A stretch of DNA of 6,459 bases from Mycobacterium sp. (GTDB lineage: Bacteria; Actinomycetota; Actinomycetes; Mycobacteriales; Mycobacteriaceae): assembly GCA_025965815.1 (NCBI GenBank), contig JAOPWF010000861.1, forward strand, positions 1-6,459. The letters are read 5' to 3'. Shown here one piece after another: positions 1 to 6,031 of this stretch. The translations under genes and the position numbers were made by a program. Within the stretch, counting starts at the first letter, position 1. Each line of letters starts with the position of its first letter. The notes below the pieces were generated by a model. The model saw only the letters and a list, made by a program, of their open reading frames with translations. It was not told where the DNA came from and ran no database searches.

Positions 1-808
1 TGCCAGCCGTGACTGTCCAGATATGTTGCGACGTCCCTACGCTCGCCGTCATAGCCGAGGTCACCCAATTCGACGTCGAACCCGTGGTCACGCCAGCCTG
101 GATTACGTTCTCCATCTTCTCCTGGACCTGGGCGGTGTCGGCAGCTGCCGGCCCGGCGAACTCCGTCGCGAGCCGGCTGCCGTCCGCGCTGAGTTCGGTG
201 ATGTTGTCCAGCAGGCGGTCCTGGGCATCGGGCGGCAGGAACGCCAGCAGGCCCTCGGCAATCCACGCCGTGGGTTGCTCGGGATCAAAGCCGGCCTGAC
301 GCAGTGCGGCGGGCCAGTCATGACGTAAATCGATTGCCACCGGGCGCAACTCGGCTGTGGGCTCGGCATTGAGGTCGGCGAGCGTAGCAGTCTTGAACTT
401 GATGACTTCCGGCTGATCGATCTCGAACACGGTCATTCCCGCCGGCCAGGACAGTCGGTAGCCTCTGGCGTCGAGTCCCGAAGCCAGGATCACCGCCTGA
501 CGGATCCCCGCCGCCGTGGCGTCGAGGAAGAAGGCGTCGAAGTATCGTGTCCGGGCGGCCAGCAGGTCGGTCAGCTGCCGCAACCCCCAGGGGGCGTTGG
601 CTACGTCGACGTCGGCCGGATCGAGCTCTCCAGTGGCCCACCGGGTGAAGAAGTCAACGCCCACGGCGCGGACCAGGGGTTCGGCGAACGGATCGTTGAT
701 CAGCGGTTCGTCAGCGTTGGTGGCGATCGCCCGCGCGGCGGCGACCATTGTCGCGGTCGCTCCGACGCTCGTCGCCAGGTCCCAGGAGTCGTCGTCTGTG
801 CGTTCCAT
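1..808 (-). CDS. SAM-dependent methyltransferase, TIGR00027 / leucine carboxyl methyltransferase-like family; frameshifted near the C-terminus and cut by the window edge
   Basis: The family is a mycobacterial paralogue group of putative S-adenosylmethionine-dependent methyltransferases, mostly of unknown substrate and usually around 300 residues. The minus-strand reading starts [20 protein letters not shown] and continues with the SAM-binding strand and loop ([14 protein letters not shown], residues 106-119), the acidic end of the next strand ([13 protein letters not shown], 127-139), an [12 protein letters not shown] segment (158-169) and the family hallmark [13 protein letters not shown] (181-193). 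The ATG at 808 is supported by a GGGAAGGGA ribosome binding site five bases upstream. At about residue 238 (positions 95-97) the family-like sequence jumps to another frame: after ENVIQA the expected [18 protein letters not shown] is read only if one base is added. Without it the open frame continues to the edge as unrelated sequence with no stop. The gene is therefore either disabled at its C-terminus or carries a sequencing error. It is divergent from the amidohydrolase operon. Confidence 0.85.
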   Translation of the reverse strand, partial: MERTDDDSWDLATSVGATATMVAAARAIATNADEPLINDPFAEPLVRAVGVDFFTRWATGELDPADVDVANAPWGLRQLTDLLAARTRYFDAFFLDATAAGIRQAVILASGLDARGYRLSWPAGMTVFEIDQPEVIKFKTATLADLNAEPTAELRPVAIDLRHDWPAALRQAGFDPEQPTAWIAEGLLAFLPPDAQDRLLDNITELSADGSRLATEFAGPAAADTAQVQEKMENVIQAGVTTGSTSNWVTSAMTASVGTSQHIWTVTAG

Positions 809-813
809 GTTTG

Positions 814-853
814 TCCCTTCCCACGCGGTGAACGCCGATGCTTAGCCAATATA
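814..853 (-). promoter_or_regulatory. Probable promoter -10 box and ribosome binding site of the methyltransferase gene
   Basis: On the minus strand a TATATT hexamer (853 to 848) matches the mycobacterial TAnnnT -10 pattern and would start transcription near 841, giving a leader of roughly 33 bases. A strong purine-rich GGGAAGGGA (822 to 814) lies five bases before the ATG. No convincing -35 is visible at the usual spacing, which is common in mycobacterial promoters. Confidence 0.45.
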
Positions 854-936
854 ACGAGCTACCGCCGACGATACGCCGCGGCGGCGGACCGGGGCACCGG
901 CGACAGGTGGCGCGCGGGCGGCACCATGGAAGAAAC

Positions 937-967
937 GATTGTGAGCACTTACAATCTTTGGTAGGCT
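937..967 (+). promoter_or_regulatory. Promoter of the amidohydrolase-tetR operon with an overlapping 20-bp palindromic operator candidate
   Basis: The sequence GATTGTGAGCACTTACAATC (937-956) is an imperfect palindrome of form GATTGTnAGnnCTnACAATC, 16 of 20 positions symmetric, centred between 946 and 947. It overlaps a predicted promoter: TTGTGA (939-944) as -35, a 17-bp spacer, and TAGGCT (962-967) as -10, which fits TAnnnT. Transcription would start near 974. A ligand-released TetR-type repressor bound here would block the -35 element. The obvious candidate is the TetR protein encoded at the end of the same operon (2790-3395). That pairing is inference from layout. Confidence 0.6.
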
Positions 968-994
968 CCAGGGACGCCAGGATTTGGAGGGGCC

Positions 995-2788
995 ATGCCG
1001 TATGACGTGATCGTCCGCAACGGTTTGTGGTTCGACGGAACCACCACGTCCCCGCAGACCCGCACATTGGGCATTCGCGACGGCATCGTCGCTGCGGTGT
1101 CCGCCGACCCGCTGGACGAGACAGGCTGCCCCGACGTTATCGACGCGGCGGGGAAGTGGATCGTCCCGGGCTTCATCGACGTGCATACCCACTACGACGC
1201 CGAGGTGCTCCTCGATCCCGGATTGCGCGAGTCGGTTCGGCACGGCGTCACCACGGTGCTGCTGGGAAATTGTTCGCTGTCGGCGGTATACGCGGATAAC
1301 GCCGACGCCGCAGACCTTTTCAGCCGCGTCGAAGCGGTACCCCGAGAATTCGTCGCCGGTGCGCTGCAAGCCAAGAAGACGTGGACGACCGCCGCGGACT
1401 ACGTTCGGACACTCGATGAGCTACCACTCGGACCGAATGTGAGTTCACTGCTTGGTCATTCGGACCTGCGAACCTCTGTGCTGGGCCTGGGCCGTGCCAC
1501 CGACGGCGACGTCAGGCCGACCGACACGGAGTTGAACCGGATGGCGGCGTTGCTCGACGAGGCGCTCGAAGCCGGCCTTCTCGGAATGTCCGGGATGGAC
1601 TCAGCGATCGACAAGCTTGACGGTGACCGCTACCGCTCGCGCGGACTCCCGTCCACCTTCGCGACGTGGCGAGAACGGCGGAGATTGATCGCCGTGCTGC
1701 GTAGACGCGGCCGCATTCTGCAGAGTGCGCCCGACGTCGCGAATCCGCTGTCGGTGCTGTTGTTCTTCCTGTCCAGCGGCCGGATGTTCGGGCGCCGTCG
1801 CGGGGTGCGGATGAGCCTGCTGGTATCGGCGGATTCGAAGGCGATGCCCGGCGCGGCCCGTGTCATCGGGTTCGGTACGCGACTGCTGAACGCTGTTCTG
1901 GGTGCGAGTGTGCGGTTCCAGCATCTACCCGTCCCGTTCGAGTTGTACTCCGATGGAATCGATCTGCCCGTCTTCGAAGAGTTCGGCGCCGGCACCGCAG
2001 CGCTTCATCTGCGTGATCAACTCGAGCGCAACGAGTTACTGGCCGACACCGAATACCGGCGTGAGTTCCGGCGGGAATTCGACCGCAAAAAGCTCGGACC
2101 CACGTTGTGGCATCGCGACTTTCACGATGCGGTCATCGTTGAATGCCCCGACAAATCACTGATCGGCAAGAGCTTCGGGAAGATCGCCGACGAGCGCGGA
2201 CTGCACCCGCTCGATGCGTTCCTCGACGTGCTCGTCGACAACGGCGAGCGCAATGTCCGCTGGACCACCACGGTCGCGAACCACCGGCCCAAGCAACTCA
2301 ACAAGCTGGCCGCAGAACCGACTATCCACATGGGCTTCTCCGACGCCGGCGCGCACCTGCGGAATATGGCTTTCTACAACTTCGCGCTGCGGCTGCTCAA
2401 GCGCACGCTTGATGCCGACCGCGCAGGGGAGCCGTTCCTCACCATCGAACGGGCGGTATATCGCCTGACCGCCGAAGTCGCCGACTGGTTCGGCCTCGAC
2501 GGCGGCACTTTGCGCCAGGGCGAACGCGCGGACTTTGTGGTGATCGATCCCGCCGGACTCGACGAGTCGGTGGACGCGTACCACGAGGAGGAGGTCCCGT
2601 TCTACGGCGGCCTGAGCCGAATGGTCAATCGTAACGACGCCGCGGTCGTTGCCACGGGCGTCAACGGCACCGTCGTATATCGCAATGGCCGGTTCCGCGA
2701 CGGGTACGGAAAGACCGTGCAGTCCGGCCGGTTCTTGCGGGCAGGCACCGGCCACCCGCAGCACCACAGCATGAGCGCACCCGTCTGA
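995..2788 (+). CDS. Amidohydrolase-family protein, N-acyl-D-amino-acid deacylase (D-aminoacylase)-like
   Basis: This 597-residue protein belongs to the metal-dependent amidohydrolase (urease/dihydroorotase) superfamily, in the branch of D-aminoacylases that hydrolyse N-acyl-D-amino acids; the real substrate is unknown. Visible elements are the N-terminal beta-sandwich start (YDVIVRNGLWFDGT), the strand-1 metal site GFIDVHTHYDAE (residues 59-70, HxH at 64/66), GNCSLS with Cys93 where D-aminoacylases carry their metal-bridging Cys, LLGHSDLR (152-159), GFSDAGAH with the catalytic Asp450 (447-454), and the C-terminal sandwich return (LRQGERADFVVID, 506-518). No His occurs between 155 and 310, so the two His metal ligands that D-aminoacylases have in this stretch appear absent; an Arg-rich segment (226-273) lies there instead. 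The ATG at 995 follows GGAGGGG closely. The gene is cotranscribed with the TetR gene one base downstream and resembles the M. tuberculosis Rv2913c/Rv2912c pair from memory. No signal peptide, so cytosolic. Confidence 0.88.
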   Translation: MPYDVIVRNGLWFDGTTTSPQTRTLGIRDGIVAAVSADPLDETGCPDVIDAAGKWIVPGFIDVHTHYDAEVLLDPGLRESVRHGVTTVLLGNCSLSAVYADNADAADLFSRVEAVPREFVAGALQAKKTWTTAADYVRTLDELPLGPNVSSLLGHSDLRTSVLGLGRATDGDVRPTDTELNRMAALLDEALEAGLLGMSGMDSAIDKLDGDRYRSRGLPSTFATWRERRRLIAVLRRRGRILQSAPDVANPLSVLLFFLSSGRMFGRRRGVRMSLLVSADSKAMPGAARVIGFGTRLLNAVLGASVRFQHLPVPFELYSDGIDLPVFEEFGAGTAALHLRDQLERNELLADTEYRREFRREFDRKKLGPTLWHRDFHDAVIVECPDKSLIGKSFGKIADERGLHPLDAFLDVLVDNGERNVRWTTTVANHRPKQLNKLAAEPTIHMGFSDAGAHLRNMAFYNFALRLLKRTLDADRAGEPFLTIERAVYRLTAEVADWFGLDGGTLRQGERADFVVIDPAGLDESVDAYHEEEVPFYGGLSRMVNRNDAAVVATGVNGTVVYRNGRFRDGYGKTVQSGRFLRAGTGHPQHHSMSAPV

Positions 2789-2789
2789 C

Positions 2790-3395
2790 ATGGCCAGAAC
2801 CCAGCAGCAACGCCGAGAAGAAACGGTGGCAAGCCTGCTCGACGCCAGTATCGCCGCGATCGTCGACGTGGGATATGCCCGGGCGTCGGCCGCCGTGATC
2901 ACAAAGCGGGCCCATGTCTCGGACGGCGCCCTGTTTCGGCACTTCGATACCATGGGTGATTTCATGGCGGCAACGGCATACGAGGTAATGCGCCGTCAGT
3001 TGGACCTCTTCACCAAACAGGTCGCCGAGATACCGGCCGACACGCCGGCCCTCGAAGCGGTCCTGACAATTCTGCGGGACATCACCGGCAACTCCACGAA
3101 TGCGGTCATGTACGAACTCATGATCGCGGCGCGCACGGACGAGAAGCTCAGGGCCACGTTGGAAGATGTCCTCGCGGAGTACAGCGCGCGATTCTACGAG
3201 ACGGCCCGTGCACTGCCCACGGCGGATCAGTTCCCGGAGCAGACCTTCGCTGCCCTGGTCGCGATGGTCACCAACACCTTCGATGGCGCCGCCATTGTGC
3301 GACCGGTGCTCGCACAACCGGACATCGAGGCCGAACGGATTCCGCTCCTTATCTCGCTGATCACCCAGGCCCGCCCGACGAACCCGAACCCCTGA
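2790..3395 (+). CDS. TetR-family transcriptional regulator
   Basis: This 201-residue protein has the TetR_N DNA-binding domain at residues about 10-58. The helix-turn-helix reads ASAAVITKRAHVSDGALFRHF (about 32-52), with the typical GALFRHF recognition-helix end, followed by DTMGDFMAATAYEVM. The remaining ~140 residues form the variable all-helical ligand and dimer domain, which gives no clue to the effector. The ATG lies one base after the TGA of the amidohydrolase gene and has no clear ribosome binding site of its own, so translation is probably coupled. Position in the operon and the palindrome at 937-956 suggest it represses its own operon, perhaps responding to a substrate or product of the amidohydrolase. 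That role is inference; the family call is secure. Confidence 0.92.
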   Translation: MARTQQQRREETVASLLDASIAAIVDVGYARASAAVITKRAHVSDGALFRHFDTMGDFMAATAYEVMRRQLDLFTKQVAEIPADTPALEAVLTILRDITGNSTNAVMYELMIAARTDEKLRATLEDVLAEYSARFYETARALPTADQFPEQTFAALVAMVTNTFDGAAIVRPVLAQPDIEAERIPLLISLITQARPTNPNP

Positions 3396-3402
3396 GCCCG
3401 TG

Positions 3403-3476
3403 ACCTGTTCGAAGTGCGTGAAATCCTCCTTTGCCGGTTGAACAGGTATTTGTGGGCTACGCTGACCTCCGTCAGC
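3403..3476 (+). promoter_or_regulatory. Inverted repeats and a weak promoter candidate before the secreted-protein gene
   Basis: The 130-bp gap between tetR and the secreted-protein gene contains two dyads. ACCTGTTC (3403-3410) and GAACAGGT (3440-3447) are a perfect 8-bp inverted repeat 29 bases apart. GCTGAC-CTCC-GTCAGC (3461-3476) is a perfect 6-bp stem with a 4-base loop. TACGCT (3458-3463) fits a mycobacterial -10, but the nearest TTGAAC (3438-3443) is only 14 bases upstream, so the promoter call is weak. No T-tract follows either dyad, so neither looks like a classical intrinsic terminator for the operon ahead. Confidence 0.3.
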
Positions 3477-3525
3477 TTCAGGGCCAACGGGGCAGGCCCG
3501 GTTCACAAAGACCCAGGGGTGGCAC

Positions 3526-3906
3526 ATGATTCGCGAACTATGCATCGCTGCTGCAGTCGTGGGGGCCGCTATCGGTGCGGCGCCGGCGGCCGCAGCGGAC
3601 GACAAGCCCGGGCACTACGACTCAGACGTGCCGGGGATGAACTACGACGCCTCACTCGGCGGCCCTTGCGATAGCTGGGAGCGATACGTCTTCGGCCGGG
3701 GCCCCGGCGGTGAGCCGCTGTCTTGTCGGTTCATCCCGAACCAGTGGCCGCCGGTGTACTGGGGCTTCTGGACTACCTCATACCCGCTGCATGGAGTCCA
3801 ACAGATCGGTGCACCATGCCCGGATTGGAGTGGGGCGGCGGCACAGTCTCCGGATGGGCTCGCATTGGTCTGTACGCTTCGCGATGGGTGGCAGGTCCGG
3901 CCTTAA
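3526..3906 (+). CDS. Small secreted mycobacterial protein of unknown function with four cysteines in the mature part
   Basis: This 126-residue protein begins with a signal peptide: MIRELC, then an Ala/Val/Gly-rich core and an AAAA-DD junction, so cleavage by signal peptidase I after Ala24 is likely. The Cys at residue 6 is too early for a lipobox. The mature part of about 100 residues contains PGMNYDASLGGPCDSWER, FGRGPGGE, PNQWPP and GAPC...DGLALVC, a signature I associate with small exported mycobacterial proteins of unknown function. Cys48, Cys67, Cys98 and Cys116 form two similarly spaced C-x(17-18)-C modules and could make two disulfides outside the membrane. The ATG at 3526 is preceded by AGGGG six bases upstream. 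It has no functional link to the amidohydrolase operon that I can see. Confidence 0.85.
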   Translation: MIRELCIAAAVVGAAIGAAPAAAADDKPGHYDSDVPGMNYDASLGGPCDSWERYVFGRGPGGEPLSCRFIPNQWPPVYWGFWTTSYPLHGVQQIGAPCPDWSGAAAQSPDGLALVCTLRDGWQVRP

Positions 3907-3909
3907 AGG

Positions 3910-4001
3910 CCGATATCGGTAACCGGCTCAACCACCGAGCGCCTGGCAGATCAACCGCCCGTCGGTCGTTAGCCGACCTAACCCCGGCCTACTATCGAGA
4001 C
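3910..4001 (+). promoter_or_regulatory. Intergenic region with dyads and a -10 box placed for a leaderless transcript
   Basis: CCGATATCGG (3910-3919) is a perfect 10-bp palindrome four bases after the stop of the secreted-protein gene. A second dyad, GGTCG-TTAGC-CGACC (3964-3978), follows. TACTAT (3990-3995) matches TAnnnT, and its expected start point seven bases downstream is the A of the ATG at 4002. This is the layout of a leaderless mycobacterial gene. No good -35 is seen. The palindromes may be operator or terminator elements, but no T-tract is present. Confidence 0.35.
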
Positions 4002-4257
4002 ATGGAATACCGCAGCCTCGGACGAACCGGAATCCATCAAAACCATCCACACCACCCTGGACGCCGGCATCAACTTCATCGACACAGCCGACGTGTACTC
4101 CCAGGGCGAATCGGAGACCATCGTCGGCAAGGCCCTGGCCAACGGCAAGCGCGATGACGTGGTCCTCGCCACCAAGGTCAATATTCAGATGGGCGTCCCG
4201 GTCGACTCGCCCGTGGGCACAAAGGGCGACCCCAATCAGCGAGGCAACTCCCGCCGC
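4002..4257 (+). pseudogene. Aldo/keto reductase remnant (internal deletion and missing 3' part)
   Basis: Aldo/keto reductases are NADPH-dependent oxidoreductases with a TIM-barrel fold, usually over 300 residues. Here the start [10 protein letters not shown] (4002-4031) is followed directly, in another frame, by [18 protein letters not shown] (from 4030), [20 protein letters not shown] and [17 protein letters not shown]. In intact relatives roughly 20-30 residues (first strand and the 'LTLGAMxFG' region) separate the two blocks, so an internal deletion has joined them out of frame. Similarity continues to [10 protein letters not shown] (ends 4257), where the family has W-I-x-x-x-V-E; from there the frame reads unrelated residues to a stop at 4366-4368. 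The Asp, Tyr and Lys of the catalytic tetrad are still present, but His and the cofactor-binding C-terminal half are gone. It cannot encode a working enzyme. A short frame from the ATG at 4093 to 4368 could be miscalled as a gene. Confidence 0.82.
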
Positions 4258-4344
4258 GTACGGGACCCTGCTTCTTGGTCGGGTCGGCGTGCCGCAGCGG
4301 CATGTGGCGGACCATACGCCTTGTCCAGTCGGATATTCGGGCTT
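4258..4344. other. Unassigned stretch between the aldo/keto reductase remnant and the membrane-protein gene
   Basis: These 87 bases follow the point where aldo/keto reductase similarity stops and precede the stop codon of the convergent membrane-protein gene. I see no recognisable protein in any frame and no terminator with a T-tract. The sequence probably marks the right end of the deletion that removed the 3' part of the reductase gene. Confidence 0.4.
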
Positions 4345-4818
4345 TCAGGTCAACGGGGAGCCGGCTAGCCACAGGATGAGGAACGCGAGCATGAACGCGA
4401 AGCACAGCAGATGTTCCAGGCAGACGGACCTCGCGAGGCGAGTCTGTTCTGCCGGACTGCCCGAGCGGTTGCCGAGTCGAACCGCGTTGGGGACCGTACG
4501 TATCAAGGCCAGCAGAATCGGGAGGCCCGCGAGTACCGCTGATGCGACGACCAGCCAGCCCGGGTCGCGTCCGTACGCGGCCCGAAATGCCAACGCACTC
4601 AACAGGATCACCATGACGAGCGCGATCACGTGGCTCATCGGCCGCGACGTCATCGTCGCGCGGTGGTAATAACCCTCGATGGAGGCAAGCACGGGTTCGG
4701 GTAGGGAGTCCCCCGCACGTCGATGAGTGAGAACCTGAGCATCGAAGATCAGATCCATCCACAAGACGGCAAGCAGGAAACCGCTGCAGGCAGTGAGCAA
4801 CGCTGTCACGAGGCCCAC
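4345..4818 (-). CDS. Conserved-looking integral membrane protein with four predicted transmembrane helices, function unknown
   Basis: Read from the GTG at 4818, the product has 157 residues. Hydrophobic helices lie at about 3-25 ([19 protein letters not shown]), 62-82 ([16 protein letters not shown]), 87-107 ([20 protein letters not shown]) and 133-152 ([20 protein letters not shown]). Between helices 1 and 2 is a polar stretch with [17 protein letters not shown], and between 3 and 4 [36 protein letters not shown] and [10 protein letters not shown] look like conserved motifs of actinobacterial membrane proteins of unknown function. I chose GTG 4818 because GAAGG lies four bases upstream; the frame is open to a TTG at 4851 (168 residues) and GTG 4809 is a third option. 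It lies 50 bases after the flavoenzyme gene on the same strand, so co-transcription is plausible. No enzymatic motif is visible. Confidence 0.72.
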   Translation of the reverse strand: MGLVTALLTACSGFLLAVLWMDLIFDAQVLTHRRAGDSLPEPVLASIEGYYHRATMTSRPMSHVIALVMVILLSALAFRAAYGRDPGWLVVASAVLAGLPILLALIRTVPNAVRLGNRSGSPAEQTRLARSVCLEHLLCFAFMLAFLILWLAGSPLT

Positions 4819-4868
4819 CGCACCTTCATCTGAACGCCGCGCCGCCGCCAAGCAGACACGGCGGCCGC

Positions 4869-6002
4869 CTAGACGGTGGCGGCGGCGTTGAGTTCGTTCA
4901 GCGTGTTCGTCGCATCGAGATACTCCTCAACCCAGCGCTCGATAACCGCCGCGGTCTTCTCCACCTTGCTCATCTGACCCACGACCTGACCGACCGGATT
5001 GAAGGCGACGTCGACGGTCTCGTTCGGATACTTGTGCGTGGCGGCGACCGCAAGGCCGGAAACCATGTACTGCAACGGCATCCCGAGCGGCTCGGGGTTG
5101 CCCGGCTGCTCCCAGGCGTCGGTCCAGTCGTTACGCAGCATCCGCGCCGGCTTACCGGTGAACGACCGGCTACGGACGGTGTCGCGGCTCGTCGCTTTGG
5201 CGTACGCCGCCTGCTGAACGGCGGTGTTCTCGGCCTCCTCGACCATCAGCCACTGAGAGCCCGTCCATGCGCCTTGCGCACCCAGAGCCAACGCCGCGGC
5301 GATCTGCTGGCCGCTGCCGATGCCGCCGGCGGCCAGTACCGGTGTCGGAGCGACCTCTTTGACGACCTGCGGCCACAGCACGATGGAGCCCACCTCGCCG
5401 CTGTGCCCGCCAGCCTCGCCGCCCTGGGCGATGATGATGTCGACGCCCGCGTCGGCGTGCTTGCGCGCCTGGTACGGCGACCCACATAGCGCGGCGACCT
5501 TGCGCCCGGAGTCGTGGATGTGCTCGATCATGTCCGGGGGAGGAGTGCCCAGCGCGTTGGCGATGAGCGTCATCTTCGGGTGTCGCAGCGCGACCTCGAC
5601 CTGCGGGGTAGCGGTCGCCTCGGTCCAGCCGAGCAGTTGCAAAGTGCTTTCGCTGTCCTCGGCGCTGAGCGGCACCCCGTGGTCAGTGAGGATCTTGCGG
5701 GCGAAATCCAGGTGCTCCTGCGGCACCATGTCCTGCAGCGTCTTCGTCAGCTCGTCGGCGGACAGGCCCGAGTCCATTCCTTCGTACTTATTCGGAATCA
5801 CGATGTCGACGCCGTAGGCATGGTCGCCGATGTGCTCGTCGATCCAGTTCAGCTCGATCTCGAGCTGCTCCGGCGTGAAACCGACCGCCCCGAGCACCCC
5901 GAAACCGCCTGCCTTGCTCACGGCGACGACCACGTCGCGGCAGTGGGTGAAGGCGAAGATCGGAAACTCGATGTCCAGTACGTCGCAAAGGGGAGTGTGC
6001 AT
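4869..6002 (-). CDS. Nitronate monooxygenase / 2-nitropropane dioxygenase-like FMN-dependent oxidoreductase
   Basis: The 377-residue product belongs to the NMO/2-NPD family of TIM-barrel flavoproteins, which includes nitronate-oxidising enzymes, FabK-like enoyl reductases and NADH-dependent flavin reductases. It starts MHTPLCDVLDIEFPIFAF and has AVSKAGGFGVLGA (27-39), the IIAQGGEAGGHSGE block (190-203) with His200 at the family's catalytic His position, and the FMN phosphate-binding AAGGIGSGQQIAAALALGAQ (224-243) followed by GAWTGSQWL. A long segment (about 70-165) between the first strand block and the core is larger than in classic bacterial NMOs, as I recall for one mycobacterial subgroup. 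The ATG at 6002 is preferred over the in-frame ATG at 6041 because AAGGAG lies five bases before it, and the upstream start falls inside the operator and near the likely transcription start. A KstR-type site precedes the gene, pointing to sterol catabolism. Substrate unknown. Confidence 0.88.
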   Translation of the reverse strand: MHTPLCDVLDIEFPIFAFTHCRDVVVAVSKAGGFGVLGAVGFTPEQLEIELNWIDEHIGDHAYGVDIVIPNKYEGMDSGLSADELTKTLQDMVPQEHLDFARKILTDHGVPLSAEDSESTLQLLGWTEATATPQVEVALRHPKMTLIANALGTPPPDMIEHIHDSGRKVAALCGSPYQARKHADAGVDIIIAQGGEAGGHSGEVGSIVLWPQVVKEVAPTPVLAAGGIGSGQQIAAALALGAQGAWTGSQWLMVEEAENTAVQQAAYAKATSRDTVRSRSFTGKPARMLRNDWTDAWEQPGNPEPLGMPLQYMVSGLAVAATHKYPNETVDVAFNPVGQVVGQMSKVEKTAAVIERWVEEYLDATNTLNELNAAATV

Positions 6003-6007
6003 GCCTG

Positions 6008-6013
6008 CTCCTT
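6008..6013 (-). promoter_or_regulatory. Ribosome binding site AAGGAG fixing the flavoenzyme start at 6002
   Basis: On the minus strand AAGGAG is followed by five bases (CAGGC) and ATG. The longer in-frame start at 6041 has no comparable site, so the extra N-terminal residues MFQFGFPAHQGAG are unlikely to be translated. Confidence 0.7.
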
Positions 6014-6031
6014 GGTGGGCCGGGAAGCCAA

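Noticed and set aside
2156..2965. Long minus-strand frame of 269 codons opposite the amidohydrolase and tetR genes
   Set aside because: It is the antisense shadow of two well-supported genes in high-GC DNA; its product shows no recognisable motif.
2661..3605. Minus-strand frame of 314 codons across tetR and the secreted-protein gene
   Set aside because: Low-complexity, Arg/Gly/Ala-rich product without motifs, and it overlaps three well-supported plus-strand genes.
4093..4368. Stand-alone small gene from the ATG at 4093
   Set aside because: It is the middle of the broken aldo/keto reductase; the ATG encodes an unlisted internal residue shift (DVYSQGE context) and the tail after 4257 is random-looking.
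4860..4869. GGCGGCCGCC palindrome after the flavoenzyme as a terminator
   Set aside because: No loop and no T-tract; GC-rich self-complementary decamers are common by chance in this composition.
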